This document shows, piece by piece, positions 22,901 through 34,560 of a stretch of DNA of 64,000 nucleotides (the first letter of the stretch is position 1; each line of letters opens with the position of its first letter). Both the position numbers and the translations under genes were made by a program. Source of the DNA: Telopea speciosissima (lineage: Eukaryota > Streptophyta > Magnoliopsida > Proteales > Proteaceae); contig NC_057925.1 of the NCBI RefSeq assembly GCF_018873765.1, forward strand, positions 8,505,568 to 8,569,567, read 5' to 3'. Under the pieces are notes generated by a model, which did no database searches, was not told the origin of the DNA, and was given only the letters and a program-made list of their open reading frames with translations.

Positions 22901-23407
22901 ATACAAACACATCCAAAAACGTTTTTGTGTAACAAAAAAAGATTGTAAAATAGACCAAATCTTAATTTTTGAATTGACCCCTTGAACCGAACCGGTAAGA
23001 ACCGTCTCAATTATTTCAACACGTTAGCAGATAAAAATTGACGACACGTTTGAGGAAAGTTATCCGCCATCCATCCACCAACTAGTCTTCATGACTCCTT
23101 CTACAGTACGGGGTCGATGAGTGACGACAAAATGCTTTCGACTTTGAGGAAAGTTATCCGCCACCGGGGAGGAAGTTTCATCCACCAACTTTCCTATCTG
23201 TGAAGAAAAGTTCCTTCGCTGCGGGTGAAGGGAAACTCGATCAACTGACTTTTGATTGCAAGTCAGTCAAACAAGTTATCGAAACTTTTTATTCTCCATC
23301 TATTGTGAAGGGTAGTGAGTAAATCAAGCAACTTACAAGATTGTAGCTAGATCAGGCTCTGCAATCTAAGCGAAGAAAGACTCGAATTTCAGAGAAGACG
23401 TCTCTCG
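22901..23407 (+). promoter_or_regulatory. Upstream region of the TNL locus
   Basis: Single-copy-looking 500 bp between the nested repeats and the TIR start codon. An imperfect direct repeat GAGGAAAGTTATCCGCCA / GAGGAAAGTTATCCGCCACC occurs at about 23053 and 23149, each followed by TCATCCACCAACT-like sequence. TTGACC (W-box-like) lies at about 22975 and TTGAC at about 23038. Whether these bind WRKY factors is not shown by sequence. Confidence 0.4.
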
Positions 23408-23889
23408 ATGGCAGCTCCTTCTAAGCCCTCATCTGGTTGGAGTCATGATGTATTCCTGAGCTTTAGAGGTGAAGACACTCGCAACACGTTTACTGGCCAT
23501 CTCTACAATGCGTTGGATGACGCTGGAATTCATACTTTCAAGGACGATGAACGGCTTCGCACAGGGGAGGAGATTGGCCCAGAGCTAGTATCTGCTATCG
23601 AGCAATCGAGAATCTCGATCCCCATCTTCTCGAAGAATTACGCGTCAAGCAAATGGTGCCTCAAAGAGCTCGCCAAGATGATTGAATGCAAGAAAACCAT
23701 GAATCAGCTTGTCCTGCCCATCTTCTACGATGTTGATCCCTCGGTCGTCCGTAACCATACTGGGAGCTATGCGGAGGCTCTTCGGGTACACAACAAAAGG
23801 TTCCATCAGACGATCATAGATGAATGGAAAGAGGCTCTGAGAGAGGTTGGGGATTTGAAGGGATTGGAGTTGAAGAAAATCGCTAACGG
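23408..23889 (+). CDS. TNL exon 1: TIR domain
   Basis: Complete TIR domain of 160 residues from ATG 23408. Visible motifs are HDVFLSFRGEDTRNTFTGHL (TIR-1, residues 13-32), GIHTFKDDERLRTGEEI (TIR-2), SRISIPIFSKNYASSKWCLKEL (residues 67-88, TIR-3) and VLPIFYDVDPSVVR. The glutamate of CLKEL (E87) is at the catalytic NADase position of plant TIRs and is present. The exon ends in phase 2 at GCTAACGG before GTAAGT. Joining to exon 2 gives ANG-HEGTLV, matching the usual NGYE/HEG junction in TNLs. Read-through into the intron ends at once (TAA 23891-23893), so unspliced mRNA would give a 161-residue TIR-only protein. No lesion inside. Confidence 0.93.
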
Positions 23890-24174
23890 GTAAGTCCAAC
23901 GGTCTATATTTTATTTATTTTTTTCGGGGTGGGTGTCCCTATTTTAGTTCAGTATGGCAAGACCTCAGGATCGATTTCCATCTAGTCAATTTCTCTCTCT
24001 CTTTTCCCCCCTCTTTAATAATATTTTTTTGGATGAATAAAAATTTCATTAAAATAAGAGAAAAGAACAAGGAGCCCCTAGTACCAGGGGACAAAAAAGA
24101 ATTACAAAACAAACATAGCAGGCTCTAAGAAGAGGGCTGCAGAAGAGAGGGGGAAAAACTCAGGAAAAAACCCA

Positions 24175-24957
24175 GGAAATTTTCGGCGACACCCCCTGGT
24201 TGGACCGTGGAATTAATGCCACCCCATTAAGTCCCAATATATCAATATCGGCCCAAAAACTAACGGAAAAGGTCTTTGAACTGTTTAATTAGTGATGTGA
24301 GCAGGTTAGATTTTTTTAAAAGACTATTTTGCCCCTCCCCTGAAAACAAGTAAACCAAGTCATCTGACCAAAATGCCCTCTATCTTCCTCAAATCGTTTC
24401 CCCCAAACCTGCAACTCATCTTCCCAAACCTGCGAATGGATTCAGATTTAGGTAAAAAAAATTCAAATGGATCTTCCCAAGGACTCATGCTCGCCTTTGA
24501 TCGAAAGGAAGAAGAAATTGAATCGAACCAAGAGGAAGGGTTTCCCTCTGCTCTCTTCTGATTTCTCTAATTTTTTTTTTTCAACATTCGTCTTATAATC
24601 GTTTAGGGTTTGATTCAACATGGAAGAAATGGAAAGATGGGAATCAACACTTGTGCCTGGATACTTTGGAGTTAAATGGCTGCCAACTGCGGCTTCACCC
24701 GACGGTGCTCCGGTTTTCAAAAACCAAGGCAAACAACAATGAAACTTCGGTCGGTGTCCATTTGCCGGAAAAACAACCCAAAAAAATACCAATTCTTCCT
24801 CATTCGGTTACCTAACCCACCCTGTGACTTGCAGAATTTGTTATTTTTTTAAATCTGCAGGTTACCGGAGAGGCTGACGACCGCAACAAAACTGGTAAAG
24901 GGGCTCCGGCTGGGGCTGGCCCATGAGAGCATCACGGTTATGGCAGCCTGGCTGCCC

Positions 24958-24988
<31 letters not shown>

Positions 24989-26642
24989 TCTAAACAGTTG
25001 CAGGTTACCGGAGAGAGATTCACTCCGGCGACCATCTCTGTCGCTGCCCTTTAACTTATCACCCTGCTGTCCGTTTCTGCAGGTTTTTTTTTATTAAAGC
25101 GATCGCAGGTCACAGGAGGGAGGACGACCTCACCCCGGCAACCCCCATTGCCAGTCTCCCTGTCCCTCAATGGCAGCCATGACCTTAGTTAGTAAATTCG
25201 CGTATAATACGCGGATTATACGCATCCCCATATTTTTAAACGTATAATACTCCCATCTCCATATTTTCCCGTATTTTTATATAAAAAAAACTCATTTTTT
25301 AATCAAACAAGTATTATACTCGTATAATACACGTATTATACTCGTATAATACACGTATTATACGTTTTTTAAAATAAAAAAATACCCAAAAGATTATAAT
25401 TTAGGGAAATGATTTCACTTCCCCTTTCGATTTGCGTTGAACATCCAACGTAGCGGCAATGGAGTTGCCCTCCATCTCCAATCATCCTTCCCATCTCCGT
25501 TCAACAAAGCGACACTTAAGTCTTGTACTCTCCTTTTGTTTCTCTGGTCTTTGAACTTTGATGGTGGTAGTGAAGCAAATGAATCTGGTGTGATATTGGC
25601 GAGAACGGCTCAATCTCTATTCTATTTTATTCTTGTTTTTCTGTCTCTTGTAGCTAACGTGTATAGTGGAGATCCATATCTGGAACTCTCCCTCTTGTCT
25701 TGTGTTGGTTAATTAGTGGGAGCTGGGAAGTGGGAACTCATCCCCTTCACAAGAACACATCTGGTTAAAAATATATGGTTATCTCATTGTAGATAATAAG
25801 AAATGTAATGTTGGAAGAATGATTTAATGATAAGGTAATCAACTTGCTCATCTCATTTTCAGACAATCTACATTCATTTCTTGTAGATTATTGATATTTT
25901 GGTATGTTAAATGATAATCTTAGAGATGTTATATAGCATATTATATTATTGTGTTTATTTTAGTTCATAAAATCATGATATTATTTTGTTTATTAGGTGA
26001 TGAATGCATGTTATATAATGAATATATGTCCGTTTTTTTTAAAGTATTATTGTCGTCTATGCCGTATTATACCCGTATTAAACGCGTACCGTATTATTAC
26101 CGTATGCGTATTATGAAACTGGATTTTTGAAAAGTATTATTACCGTCTAGTCCGTTTAATTGTCATACATATCCGTTCCCGTTCAATTGCCGTTCCCGAA
26201 CTTACTAACTAAGGCCATGACTGCTTTCGTAGATTTTTTTTTTTATTTATACCCAGACAAACAAATGGCTACTGATTTATTGGAGGGTAAATACAACAGA
26301 GGCATGGAGTCAGGGACGAAAGTTGCCGGAGCGAAATGCAGGTCAGGGAGGGAATGGGGTTTCGAGAGGAAGAGTGGATTCCCAAATTTATGTTTTATTC
26401 CAAATCAACACTTAAGATTTATTTGTTCAGATCCAATGGTCCAAAACACACCCTTGAAAACCCCAACCCTTTTTTCTATTTTATCATTTGTTTTTTAATA
26501 TTTTAGTATAGAGGGTAGTTTAGTCATTTCCATTACACACAGTTAACCCTGTTTGTTTGTGGGCCCAAATTGATATATTGGCACTTAATGGGGTGGCATT
26601 AATTTCACGGTCCAACTGAGGGGGGGTCGCTGAAAATTTTCC
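24175..26642. mobile_element. Mutator-like foldback element hosting a hAT element
   Basis: The left end GGAAATTTTCGGCGACACCC and the right end (reverse complement GGAAAATTTTCAGCGACCCC) begin inverted arms. The arms share GTTGGACCGTG, AATTAATGCCACCCCATTAA and CAATATATCAAT, about 130 bp in all. Flanks AAAAACCCA and AAAAAACAA match at 7 of 9 positions, a possible decayed 9-bp duplication. The end sequence resembles that of the Pack-MULE at 20685. The interior has no clear gene; about 1 kb is the nested hAT element at 25184. Confidence 0.72.
25184..26213. mobile_element. hAT-type non-autonomous element (1030 bp)
   Basis: Perfect 12-bp inverted ends CTTAGTTAGTAA / TTACTAACTAAG, extending imperfectly to 17 bp, with perfect 8-bp duplications GCCATGAC outside (25176-25183 and 26214-26221). 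Eight bases is the hAT signature. Subterminal DNA is packed with CGTATAATACACGTATTATA-type palindromes at the left and related GTATTATTACCGT motifs at the right, as expected for transposase-binding arrays. No transposase frame; the 91-codon frame at 25437 is not recognised. Confidence 0.85.
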
Positions 26643-26747
26643 AAAAAACAATAATCATGTTCATTGGGAAGTCAACACATATAAGAAGAAAATAAAGAAA
26701 ACTTGTTCCTGATATCAAAAGCTATGAAGTTCCAAATCTGATGGAGG

Positions 26748-26962
26748 CATGGTTTGAGGTATCCAGTTTTGCTGATGACTGATCCCGATACCATATCGGT
26801 GACACGGTATGGACAAGGGGTAAAATGGTAAAAAAACCCATTCTTGAAGGAGAATCAGAGCAAATTTGTCCGATACGGCCGATCCATGCCGATATCGATC
26901 CGATACCGTAGCGGTTTCCGGGTTGATCGATACCTGTTCCTTTACCGTGCACTAAAACCATG
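26748..26962. mobile_element. hAT-type MITE, CATGG family, copy 2
   Basis: CATGGTTTGAGG at the left and AAAACCATG at the right, with perfect 8-bp duplications GATGGAGG (26740-26747 and 26963-26970). Contains CCGATACCGTAGCGG and related palindromes, and is an inverted relative of 16355-16596. Inserted in the 3' part of the LINE. Confidence 0.82.
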
Positions 26963-28501
26963 GATGGAGGGCCTTGAATCTTGAAGACCATTTCCTGATA
27001 TTACTTTCCATCCAAATATGATTGATGATTGCACCAAAAGCAAGTTTACCCACAACATCATAGAAGGTTGAACCACCAAACATCTTGAAAGGGGAGGATC
27101 CTCCAACTTCAAGGCCAGATTTTGGATAGAAGACCTTGTCATAAAGAGGTGGGGAAGAGGCAGGCAAAGAAAAGGTGATCCACATCCTCAGAGCCAAGCA
27201 AGCAAGGACAATAAACATGGGAAATGGGAATCTAGTGATGAATTAATAAAGACTACGTTGGGAGGCAGTTAGAGAGGGCCCGCCAAACAGTGAAGTTATG
27301 CGTGGGGATGTGAGACTTGAACCAAACCAACTTGTGCCAAGGAGCCACAGAGCCATGCACTCCAATGAGATTCCATGCTGATTTGGAGCTGAAGAGACCA
27401 TTGGAGGAAGTCGACCAAACCACTAAATCACCCGTATTAGAAGGCCTCCTTTGGATGGAAGGTAATTCTCTCCAAACTGCCGCAAGTTGGGGACAGGATA
27501 TGATGAGATAGGTGGGGCCCATATATCCTGACTAATGATATCTGCAACAGTGGATTTCTTGCGGAGACTTGAAGAGTAGATAGCTCTTGAACTAATCGAG
27601 CGAAAGAGGACACCTGAAGGGTGCCAATGATCAAGCCATAGGCGAGTGGAGGAGCCATCCGCAATGAGGGAAGAGATGGCCTAAAGAGCATGACGATGAA
27701 GTTTCAGAACCTTTTGCCACACCGAGAAAGAATCAGAGACGGAGGGGGCAGTCCAAATAGAGTCATTACAAAGGAGCCCAAGGAAACCCATTCAACCCAA
27801 ATACTCTTTTGATTAGAGATAATGTTCCAGATTAATTTGAAAGTGCCTATGACAAACCCAGGATCTGTAACCAGTAGCTACAAGCCAAGTAGTTAGAGAG
27901 AGGAGAGAAGAGATAATGATGAAAGGAGAGGAGAGAGGCAACCGATAGATTGCAGTCTCCCTTCTAGAACCAAAATAGTTGCAACTTACAAACATAGCTG
28001 GAACAGGAAATAGGAAAGACAATTCTAGTCTAACTACAACTAGGAAACAACCCAAATAAGGAAACAAATAACAAAATAAAAGCAACTACTTAGTCCACGA
28101 TAGGGACACTCCCCTGTCGTGTTTAACTACAAACCTCCTAACGTTGTAATCTTTAACAACCTGCATAGTTGACCGTTTGAATTCATCTCAAGCCAAGACC
28201 AACCTCTTCCTTAGGGAGGCAAACAGAGGCCCAACTGGTAGGGTGAAGGAATCTGGAGGATTCATCTCCTTTCCAAAGGAAGGCACATATAAGGGATTCC
28301 AGTGCTTTAGTACCAGACCAATAGATATATTATGATTGGAGAACAGATCTGATCAGTTCTTGGGAACTGGATAGGATAGAAGCTTGTACTTCCAAATCTG
28401 AAGCCTCTTGCGCATAGGATCAAGTATGGGAGTGCAATGGTTGGCTGTCAACATACCCAGAACAAGAGGCAACCCCAAGTACTTGATCGGAAGATTGCAT
28501 A

Positions 28502-28598
28502 GTTGTCAAGGCATCGTCTAGGCGTCCAGGCGCCTTGTTGGTGTTGCCTTGATTTGGACCCTCTCCAACACCTTGGGTTACCTAGATGCCATGACAAC
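28502..28598. mobile_element. Short MITE with GTTGTCA ends
   Basis: GTTGTCAAGGCATCGTCTAG at the left and GATGCCATGACAAC at the right are inverted, bordered by TA on both sides, which suggests a Stowaway-like or other TA-targeting element. The core has GGCGTCCAGGCGCC. It interrupts the LINE. Confidence 0.65.
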
Positions 28599-29660
28599 TA
28601 TGGCCGATAGAGAAACTAGTCTTCTGAGCAAGACTGCCTTTGACATCCTTAGAGACCTTAGTCCCCAACTACGAACAAGCGAGATTTCAAAAGGTTGATC
28701 CGAAGGCCTGACAACCCCTCAAAGTGATGCAAGCAAGACATAATGGCCTCGGTTGGCTCAATAGAAGCTTTGGAGAAGATCATTAGGTCATCAAGAGGTT
28801 AAGAGCCTTGCACTTAGGGATGGAGGTGATAAGTTGCTGATCCGTACTGGATTGGATGCTTTTGGAAAGGACCTCCAAGGCTAACATGAATATGAGAGGG
28901 CAAAGGGGACAACCCTAGCGGATGCCCTTCGAGGAGGTGAAGTAACCAGCTGGACTACCATTGACAAGCAATAAGGATGGAGAGGAGACGCAGTGGAAGA
29001 CCCAATTGACGAATACCAGAGGGAAAGCTCTATCGTGAGCATAACTTGAGAAATTAACTCCCATCTCAAAGAATCAAATGCCTTATGAATGTCAATCTTT
29101 GAGAGGGCAGCGAGAGAATGATCCTATTAAAACCTCTGACAAGCTCATTACAAATGATAATGTTGTCTGAGATGCTTCTACCTGCAATGAGGCCATTGGT
29201 TGACACTACTAACTAAAGAGTCCACTACCAATTTGATTATGTTGGCAAGGACTTTGGTGATGAACTTGTAGAGGAAATTACAAAGGGACATGGGTTTGAA
29301 CTCCGGCATAGCTAAGGCGCCTTCTTTTCTGGGGATGAAGCAAAGGAAGGTGTGTTAAAACTCGGATTGAAGAAGATACTTTTAATTGCTTTGAGGATAA
29401 GCTCCCAAATAGAGGAGAAAAACCTCATATTAAAACCATTTGGACCAGGGTCTCTGTTAGCCTTGTGAGAAAGGACAACAATTAGGATCTCTTCCTCAGT
29501 GAGGATGGCCTGGAGGGTGACTAGGGATGAATTTGTTCAAGAGATCATCAAGGACCCCTTATGGGGAAGTAATAGGGGAAGGCCTAAAAATATCCTCAAA
29601 ATAGGCAACATCCTTGGCCTTAATGTCTTCAACTCTGACAATAATGGAACCATCTCTTAT

Positions 29661-29945
29661 TGGGAGTTTATGTAGTGAGGGTATTTTGAGTACTTAGTTA
29701 TTAACTTGTTAGTTAGTTTGTATTACGCTGTAATGTTTTTTACCTTTTACCTCCCCTAGGGAGTTGTATGTATTTCCATCATCTTACGTTAGTGAATCAA
29801 TATAGGGGAGAGTCATTACAACTCTCTCCACAAGTTTGCACTCATCTGACTCTTCTCTCATTATCTTTCTCCTCTCACCAACTTCCTCTTTGTTCCCACT
29901 TCTTCTCTCACCTTGATCATTGCTCACTTCTGACTTCTCTGGCCA
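29661..29945 (+). repeat. Solo-LTR-like insertion inside the LINE
   Basis: Plus-strand sequence related to the LTR at 32037: both have CTCCCTAGGGAGTTGTATGT (one C more here) followed by TTAGTGAAT/AGTAATATAGG and a CT-rich end. LINE coding blocks stop at about 29945 on one side and resume at about 29660 on the other. No second LTR is near it in the LINE, so it is probably a solo LTR. Edges are approximate. Confidence 0.65.
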
Positions 29946-32036
29946 ATATCGAAGATAGAATTGACATTAATTCTAAATTTCATCGACCTATAGAAGTAAG
30001 CAGAATTGGTGTCACCAAACTCTAACCATTTGACCTTGGATTTTTGCCTGAGAAAGCTATCTACTTGAGAAGATAGGGAGAGGAGCTCCAAGGACGCTGA
30101 TTGTTCTTCTACCTAGGAGGAGTTGTAAACATATGTTTAGAGCCTCAACTGGATGACAGAGAGCTTATCCTTGCAATCATAAATCAAAGAGGGAGATGTT
30201 CCCAAAGGTAGAAGAGTTCCAGCTTTTAAGGGCACACTTGACATTCTGGAGCTTCCTTGTAAAACCAATGAGGGGGAGGAGTGGGCATGGATAAGGTTGT
30301 CCCAGACTTCCTTGATAATGGCAGGATAATCAGAGTAAGAGGTTCACATGTCAAAAAATTCGAATGGTTTGGGACTGAATGAGATGGAGGGCTGAACAAG
30401 GAGAATAATGGGGCTATGGTCAGAGATGCTGGGGGGGTCAAAGGAAGCATGGGAACAATTGGGAAGAGGGATAAGAGGAGAGCCAGGTTGAATTGACAAG
30501 GACACCATCCAACTTGCAGACAATTCTAGAACCCCCACGTCTTCTATAGGTCAATTATGCTAGGTGAGCTTAAACCCAGTCCATCTCAAGTTACTCATAC
30601 CTATATCCTCAAGGCAGTCATTGAAGGCATCAACTGATGTACTGTCAATGTAATCGTCACCTTGCTTTTCATAGCCATAATGGACCATATTAAAGTCGCT
30701 TCCTAGCCCCTAAGGGGATTAATCAATGTGCAAAGCAATGTGGAGAAGATCTAACCAAAGAGAAATCCTCTCAATGGGACAATTAAAGGCATAAATGGCG
30801 GTAAAGAGAAAGACTTCCCATAGGAATCAGAAATATTGAGATGGATGAATTGGATGAAGTGGACTACAATGAAACTTGAATCTTGGAGGGGTCCCAAAGG
30901 AACCAAATACAACCATTAGGGTGGTGGGGATAGTTGGAAAAGAAAGACCAGCTAGGGGCAGTGGAGTATGCAATGCGGTAGGCATTCAAATCTTTCACTT
31001 TGGTTTCAGTAAGGCATAGAAAGCGGAGAGCGACTTAATGTGTGAGTGAATGTCAACATGTTTAGAGGGGGGGATTAAGTCTATTAGAATTCCAAATAAA
31101 TCCCTGAGTCTTTGTGGGTAGAAAGGGTTGTGCTTCAAGAGTGGACAGCGAAGGACAACTACGATCATGTCTGTGGTAAGCACGAAGAGGGGGATGGAGG
31201 CCAATGGGAGGTGGGTGTGAAGATGCCAAAGTCTGAAGTGTGGGGAGGGGTAGCAGTCAAGGAAATGAGCATGGCAGTGGGCGATTGTGGCGAGATGTTG
31301 GCAGATAGCATTATGGAACTCTCAGGCGAAGAGGAGGGGAGCCCTGGATGGATGTCAGGTTGGTGGAATGATCCAAACCCGAAGGAGGTAAGGATGGGCC
31401 AAAGGAATGATATAAGATAATGGGATAAGAAGAGGTAGAAGGGGACGACTCAGGTTTGAGAGGGGGAGGAATGTGGGTTGGAGGGTCGGTGGGCTTAGAG
31501 GAGGGCCCAAGAGGACGAAAGGGAATAGTGGTATTGGTTAGAAGAGGGCTAGAGTTGAACCTCCTAGACCTAGGGTTTGGGGCAGAAGGGTTTGGGTTAA
31601 GCCTCCTAGGACGAGGGTTTGGGACAGAAAGGTTTGGGTTATATGGAGGGCTAACAAGGGGGTCTGATAAAAAAGAAGTTGGGCCGAGAGGGCGAAAGGG
31701 TTCGTTGAAGGGATAGGTAAAATGAGGAGGGGGGAGGGAAGGAATGGGCAACCAGACTTGGCACTCATCCTGAGAGGGATAGAGTGTAAAATCGAGCAGA
31801 AGCAGTGGTGAGGGATAGCAAAGCAGAAGCTCGAGATGACGATGAAGGTTGAAGCGCAGATCCAAAGCCAACTTTAGGATCTAGTCGAGAGCAATTGGTC
31901 ATGGGACCAGAAGGTAAGAGGTTGTAGGTCCTAGAGACTGTCGCAGTATCGGGAGGAGAGCCCTCAATTTGCACAGTGAAGGTTTCGTTTTTACCATTAG
32001 ACCTTGCAGTAGGAAGGACCAAAGGTAGGTGCTTTT

Positions 32037-33738
32037 TGTTAGAATTATGTATTAAGGGTACTTTAGGAACTAGTCTACTTGTTATCTTATATTGTATTTA
32101 TCCTTGTTTATTTTTCACCTCCCTAGGGAGTTGTATGTAATTCCATATATTATGTTAGTGAAGTAATATAGGTGTGAAAGAGAATACTCTCTAACACACA
32201 ACATTCTACCATCATCTCTCTTGTTCTTTTCTTCTCCTTCTTCTCATTCATCCTCCTACTCTCATCTCACCTCTTTCTCTCTTGTTCTCTTGCTCTCTTG
32301 CATTCCCTACATTCTAACTTGGTAACAGAGCGAAGGTCTTTGGTTTGAGAGTCGTCCTACCGGTGCTCCGCTTCCATTTCTCTCTCTTTGGAACCTTAGG
32401 TTACAAGGGGTTCCAAAGGAAGAGACTATTGTGTGAAAAACTCAAAAGGGACCATGAGATAAGCTTGGAAGAGGGTTATAGGAACATCAAAAGGAGGTAT
32501 GTGAAGCAATAGGAGCTAAAAATAATGGTCACGACACTGTTCAGTGATTTCGGTGTTGGAATGGCTCTCTCTCTCTCTCTCATCCGGCTGTTGATGAAGC
32601 TGGGGTAGGGCTCATTTGAATCATCCTAGGCCCCTCTATCACTTCCACAAGCCCTCCGTTCTTGAAGAGAGGGGTTGTGGAACCTCAAGTCAATTCTCTA
32701 CTATTCTAAAGGCACCACCATTTTATTTTTTTTTCTTTTTCTCTTCTGGTTTCTCCTCCATCGAGCATTATTTTAGAATGGAGCTGGGCTTGCTAGAGTC
32801 GCCTAAGGGGTGGCTTTCAACCCCCCAAGGCCTTGGTTACTAAAGAGGTGAGTTGGTGGAGCGCAAGTGCACAACTTGTGCTCCTCTAAGCTGCCAGGTA
32901 CCGCCAGATTTGTGTTGCTGCCCTATGGTTTTGCTCAAAATGCTTCGTATGGTGAGTTTGGTTGCTATTGGTGGATGAGTTACATCATTTGGGGCTTATA
33001 TGTTGCCATGGAATGAAGTTAAATCATGAAGGGTGTATGTGAGTTGGCTTACTTCAAGTTTTTCATGGTTGCCTACTTGCTGGATATTTTTAGGTAGAGT
33101 GTACTCCCCATTTGGTTTGGGAATCATCCGTACTTTCTACGTGTGTTCCTATATTATGTCCGAGGTTGGAGGAAGAGGCCAAGGGCCATCCCAAGGGAAT
33201 AACATGGATAGATTCAGCTGTAGTCACTGTGGGAAATCTGGGCACACTAGAGAGAGATGTTGGATACTTTATGTCTGTTCCTCGGTATGCATGCGTGAAG
33301 AGGAGCAGGCACACACTATGATGCGAGGTTGAACCTATAGGATATCCATAATTCCGTATGGACTACAGGCGGAACACAGTTCTATGGGAAATCAGGCCAC
33401 TAGAGAGAGATGTTGGATACTTTATGTCTGTCCCTCGGTATGCAAGCGGTGAGAGAAGCGAGCACACACTATGATGATTGAGGTTGAACCTGTAAGATAT
33501 CCATAATTCCATATGGACTATAGACAGACATCAGTTCTCTCACTCAGGATGATATTGCAGCATTTCGCTGGGTTTTGTCATATCTGGATAGCTCTTCTTC
33601 TACACCTATAGTGCTAGATTCTTCTGCTTCCACCATACAGGCCTCTAAAAGTGCTTCTTCTACTGCCTCTTCGTGGGTCATTGACTGTGGAGCCACTGAC
33701 CATATGATGGGCGTATCTCAGTGTTATGACTCTTAATT
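32037..33738 (+). mobile_element. Truncated copia element: 5' LTR, primer site, gag end and protease
   Basis: The LTR starts TGTTAGAATTATG (32037) and ends near 32318. It is followed by TGGTAACAGAGC (32320-32331), one base off the usual initiator-Met tRNA primer site TGGTATCAGAGC. Gag leaves a complete zinc knuckle CSHCGKSGHTRERC (33219-33260). The protease region reads WVIDCGATDHMMG at about 33678, with Cys in place of the Ser of the usual DSGA motif. Everything downstream (integrase, reverse transcriptase, 3' LTR) is missing. Stops occur throughout. Confidence 0.78.
33228..33536 (+). repeat. 153-bp tandem duplication in the copia gag region
   Basis: AGAGAGATGTTGGATACTTT and about 130 bases after it recur 153 bp downstream with roughly 10% change. 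It duplicates the end of the zinc-knuckle exon and moves the protease out of the original frame. Confidence 0.85.
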
Positions 33739-34170
33739 TACCATGTATGCCTCGATGTTGTGGGCTTTATCGGCTGAAGATTCGAACCGATCTTCAAGTT
33801 CCCTAATGATGGATTCCGAAGAATCAGCTGATGTAGCTATTTTGGAACTTGAGAAACCGGATGGGACCTCGCATATAAGTTTTGCATGCGATAAATGCAT
33901 CATGGAGCATATGTAAAACCTGTCAATCACTTAGGCCGGACCATAGGTAAGAACCTGTTAGTAATGCTATATAAAACTGATGTCTTAATTATGTAATATT
34001 GGTTGAAATGTAATTTTTCCCCTGTAGAACCCACATGCCCGTTCTAGGTTGAGCTGCCCGCATACCTTCACAGTCGGGCTCTCATTTGTGTTGCGGGATA
34101 TCATTCCCAGGGCTTAACTATATTTCCTTCTTGAGTTAACTACCTTTTAAATAGTTAGGAGAATCTATTT

Positions 34171-34560
34171 CTACAAACTATTTCTAAGATGACCCAAAAC
34201 AAACTGAGTAAGAATCATCTGATAAAAATTTTTAAATGCATCACAGACATCACTTTTATGTTTCATAAGAACAGTCCAAGTAGCACGAGAAAAATCATCA
34301 ACAAAGTAACGATAGTTAAATAAAGAGGTAGTAGGGGAAGGTCCCCAAACATCTGTACGCACAATATGAAAAAAAGAGGCAGATTTATTACCATGATATG
34401 GCTAAGGTGAACGACAGTGTTTGGCAAACATATATGGTTCACAGTGAAAAACATGAGAAGAGGCAATAGAAAAAAAGTGAGGTAATTGTTTCCTCATTGC
34501 AACAAAATATGGATGGCCAAGACGATGATGCCATAACATAACAGAATCCACAGAACTACT
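34171..34560 (-). pseudogene. Copia integrase fragment
   Basis: Minus-strand frames read VMLWHHRLGHPYFVAMRKQ (GAG-pre-integrase His-His part) and then RTDVWGPSPTTSLFNYRYFV with DDFSRATW, the start of the integrase core including its first catalytic Asp. Opposite in strand to the copia fragment on its left, so it comes from another insertion. Stops and a frameshift are present. Confidence 0.75.

Larger units (their letters stand above)
26652..32036 (-). mobile_element. L1-type LINE, decayed, about 5 kb
   Basis: Read on the minus strand: a Pro-rich ORF1 end (31990-31311, beginning with NLLPSGPMTNCSRLDPK); ORF2 endonuclease with the SDHSPII motif (about 30430); reverse transcriptase with FGDTNSAYFYRSMK (about 30010), IRDGSIIVRVEDIKAKDVAYF (about 29650), PAGYFTSSKGIRQGCP (about 28930) and LDDLMIFSKAS (about 28780); zinc-binding C-terminal domain with WSTSSNGLFSSKSAWNLI and EDVDHLFFACL (27500-26950). 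Stops and frameshifts are frequent, and the catalytic FADD has lost its first residues, so it is inactive. Interrupted by an LTR at 29661 and MITEs at 28502 and 26748. The 5' side is cut at the LTR starting 32037. Confidence 0.85.

Noticed and set aside
24028..24160. Possible LINE 3' tail (AAATTTCATTAAAATAAGAG region) at the start of TNL intron 1
   Set aside because: Resembles plant LINE 3' ends in reverse, but no coding part adjoins it, so it was not listed as a feature.
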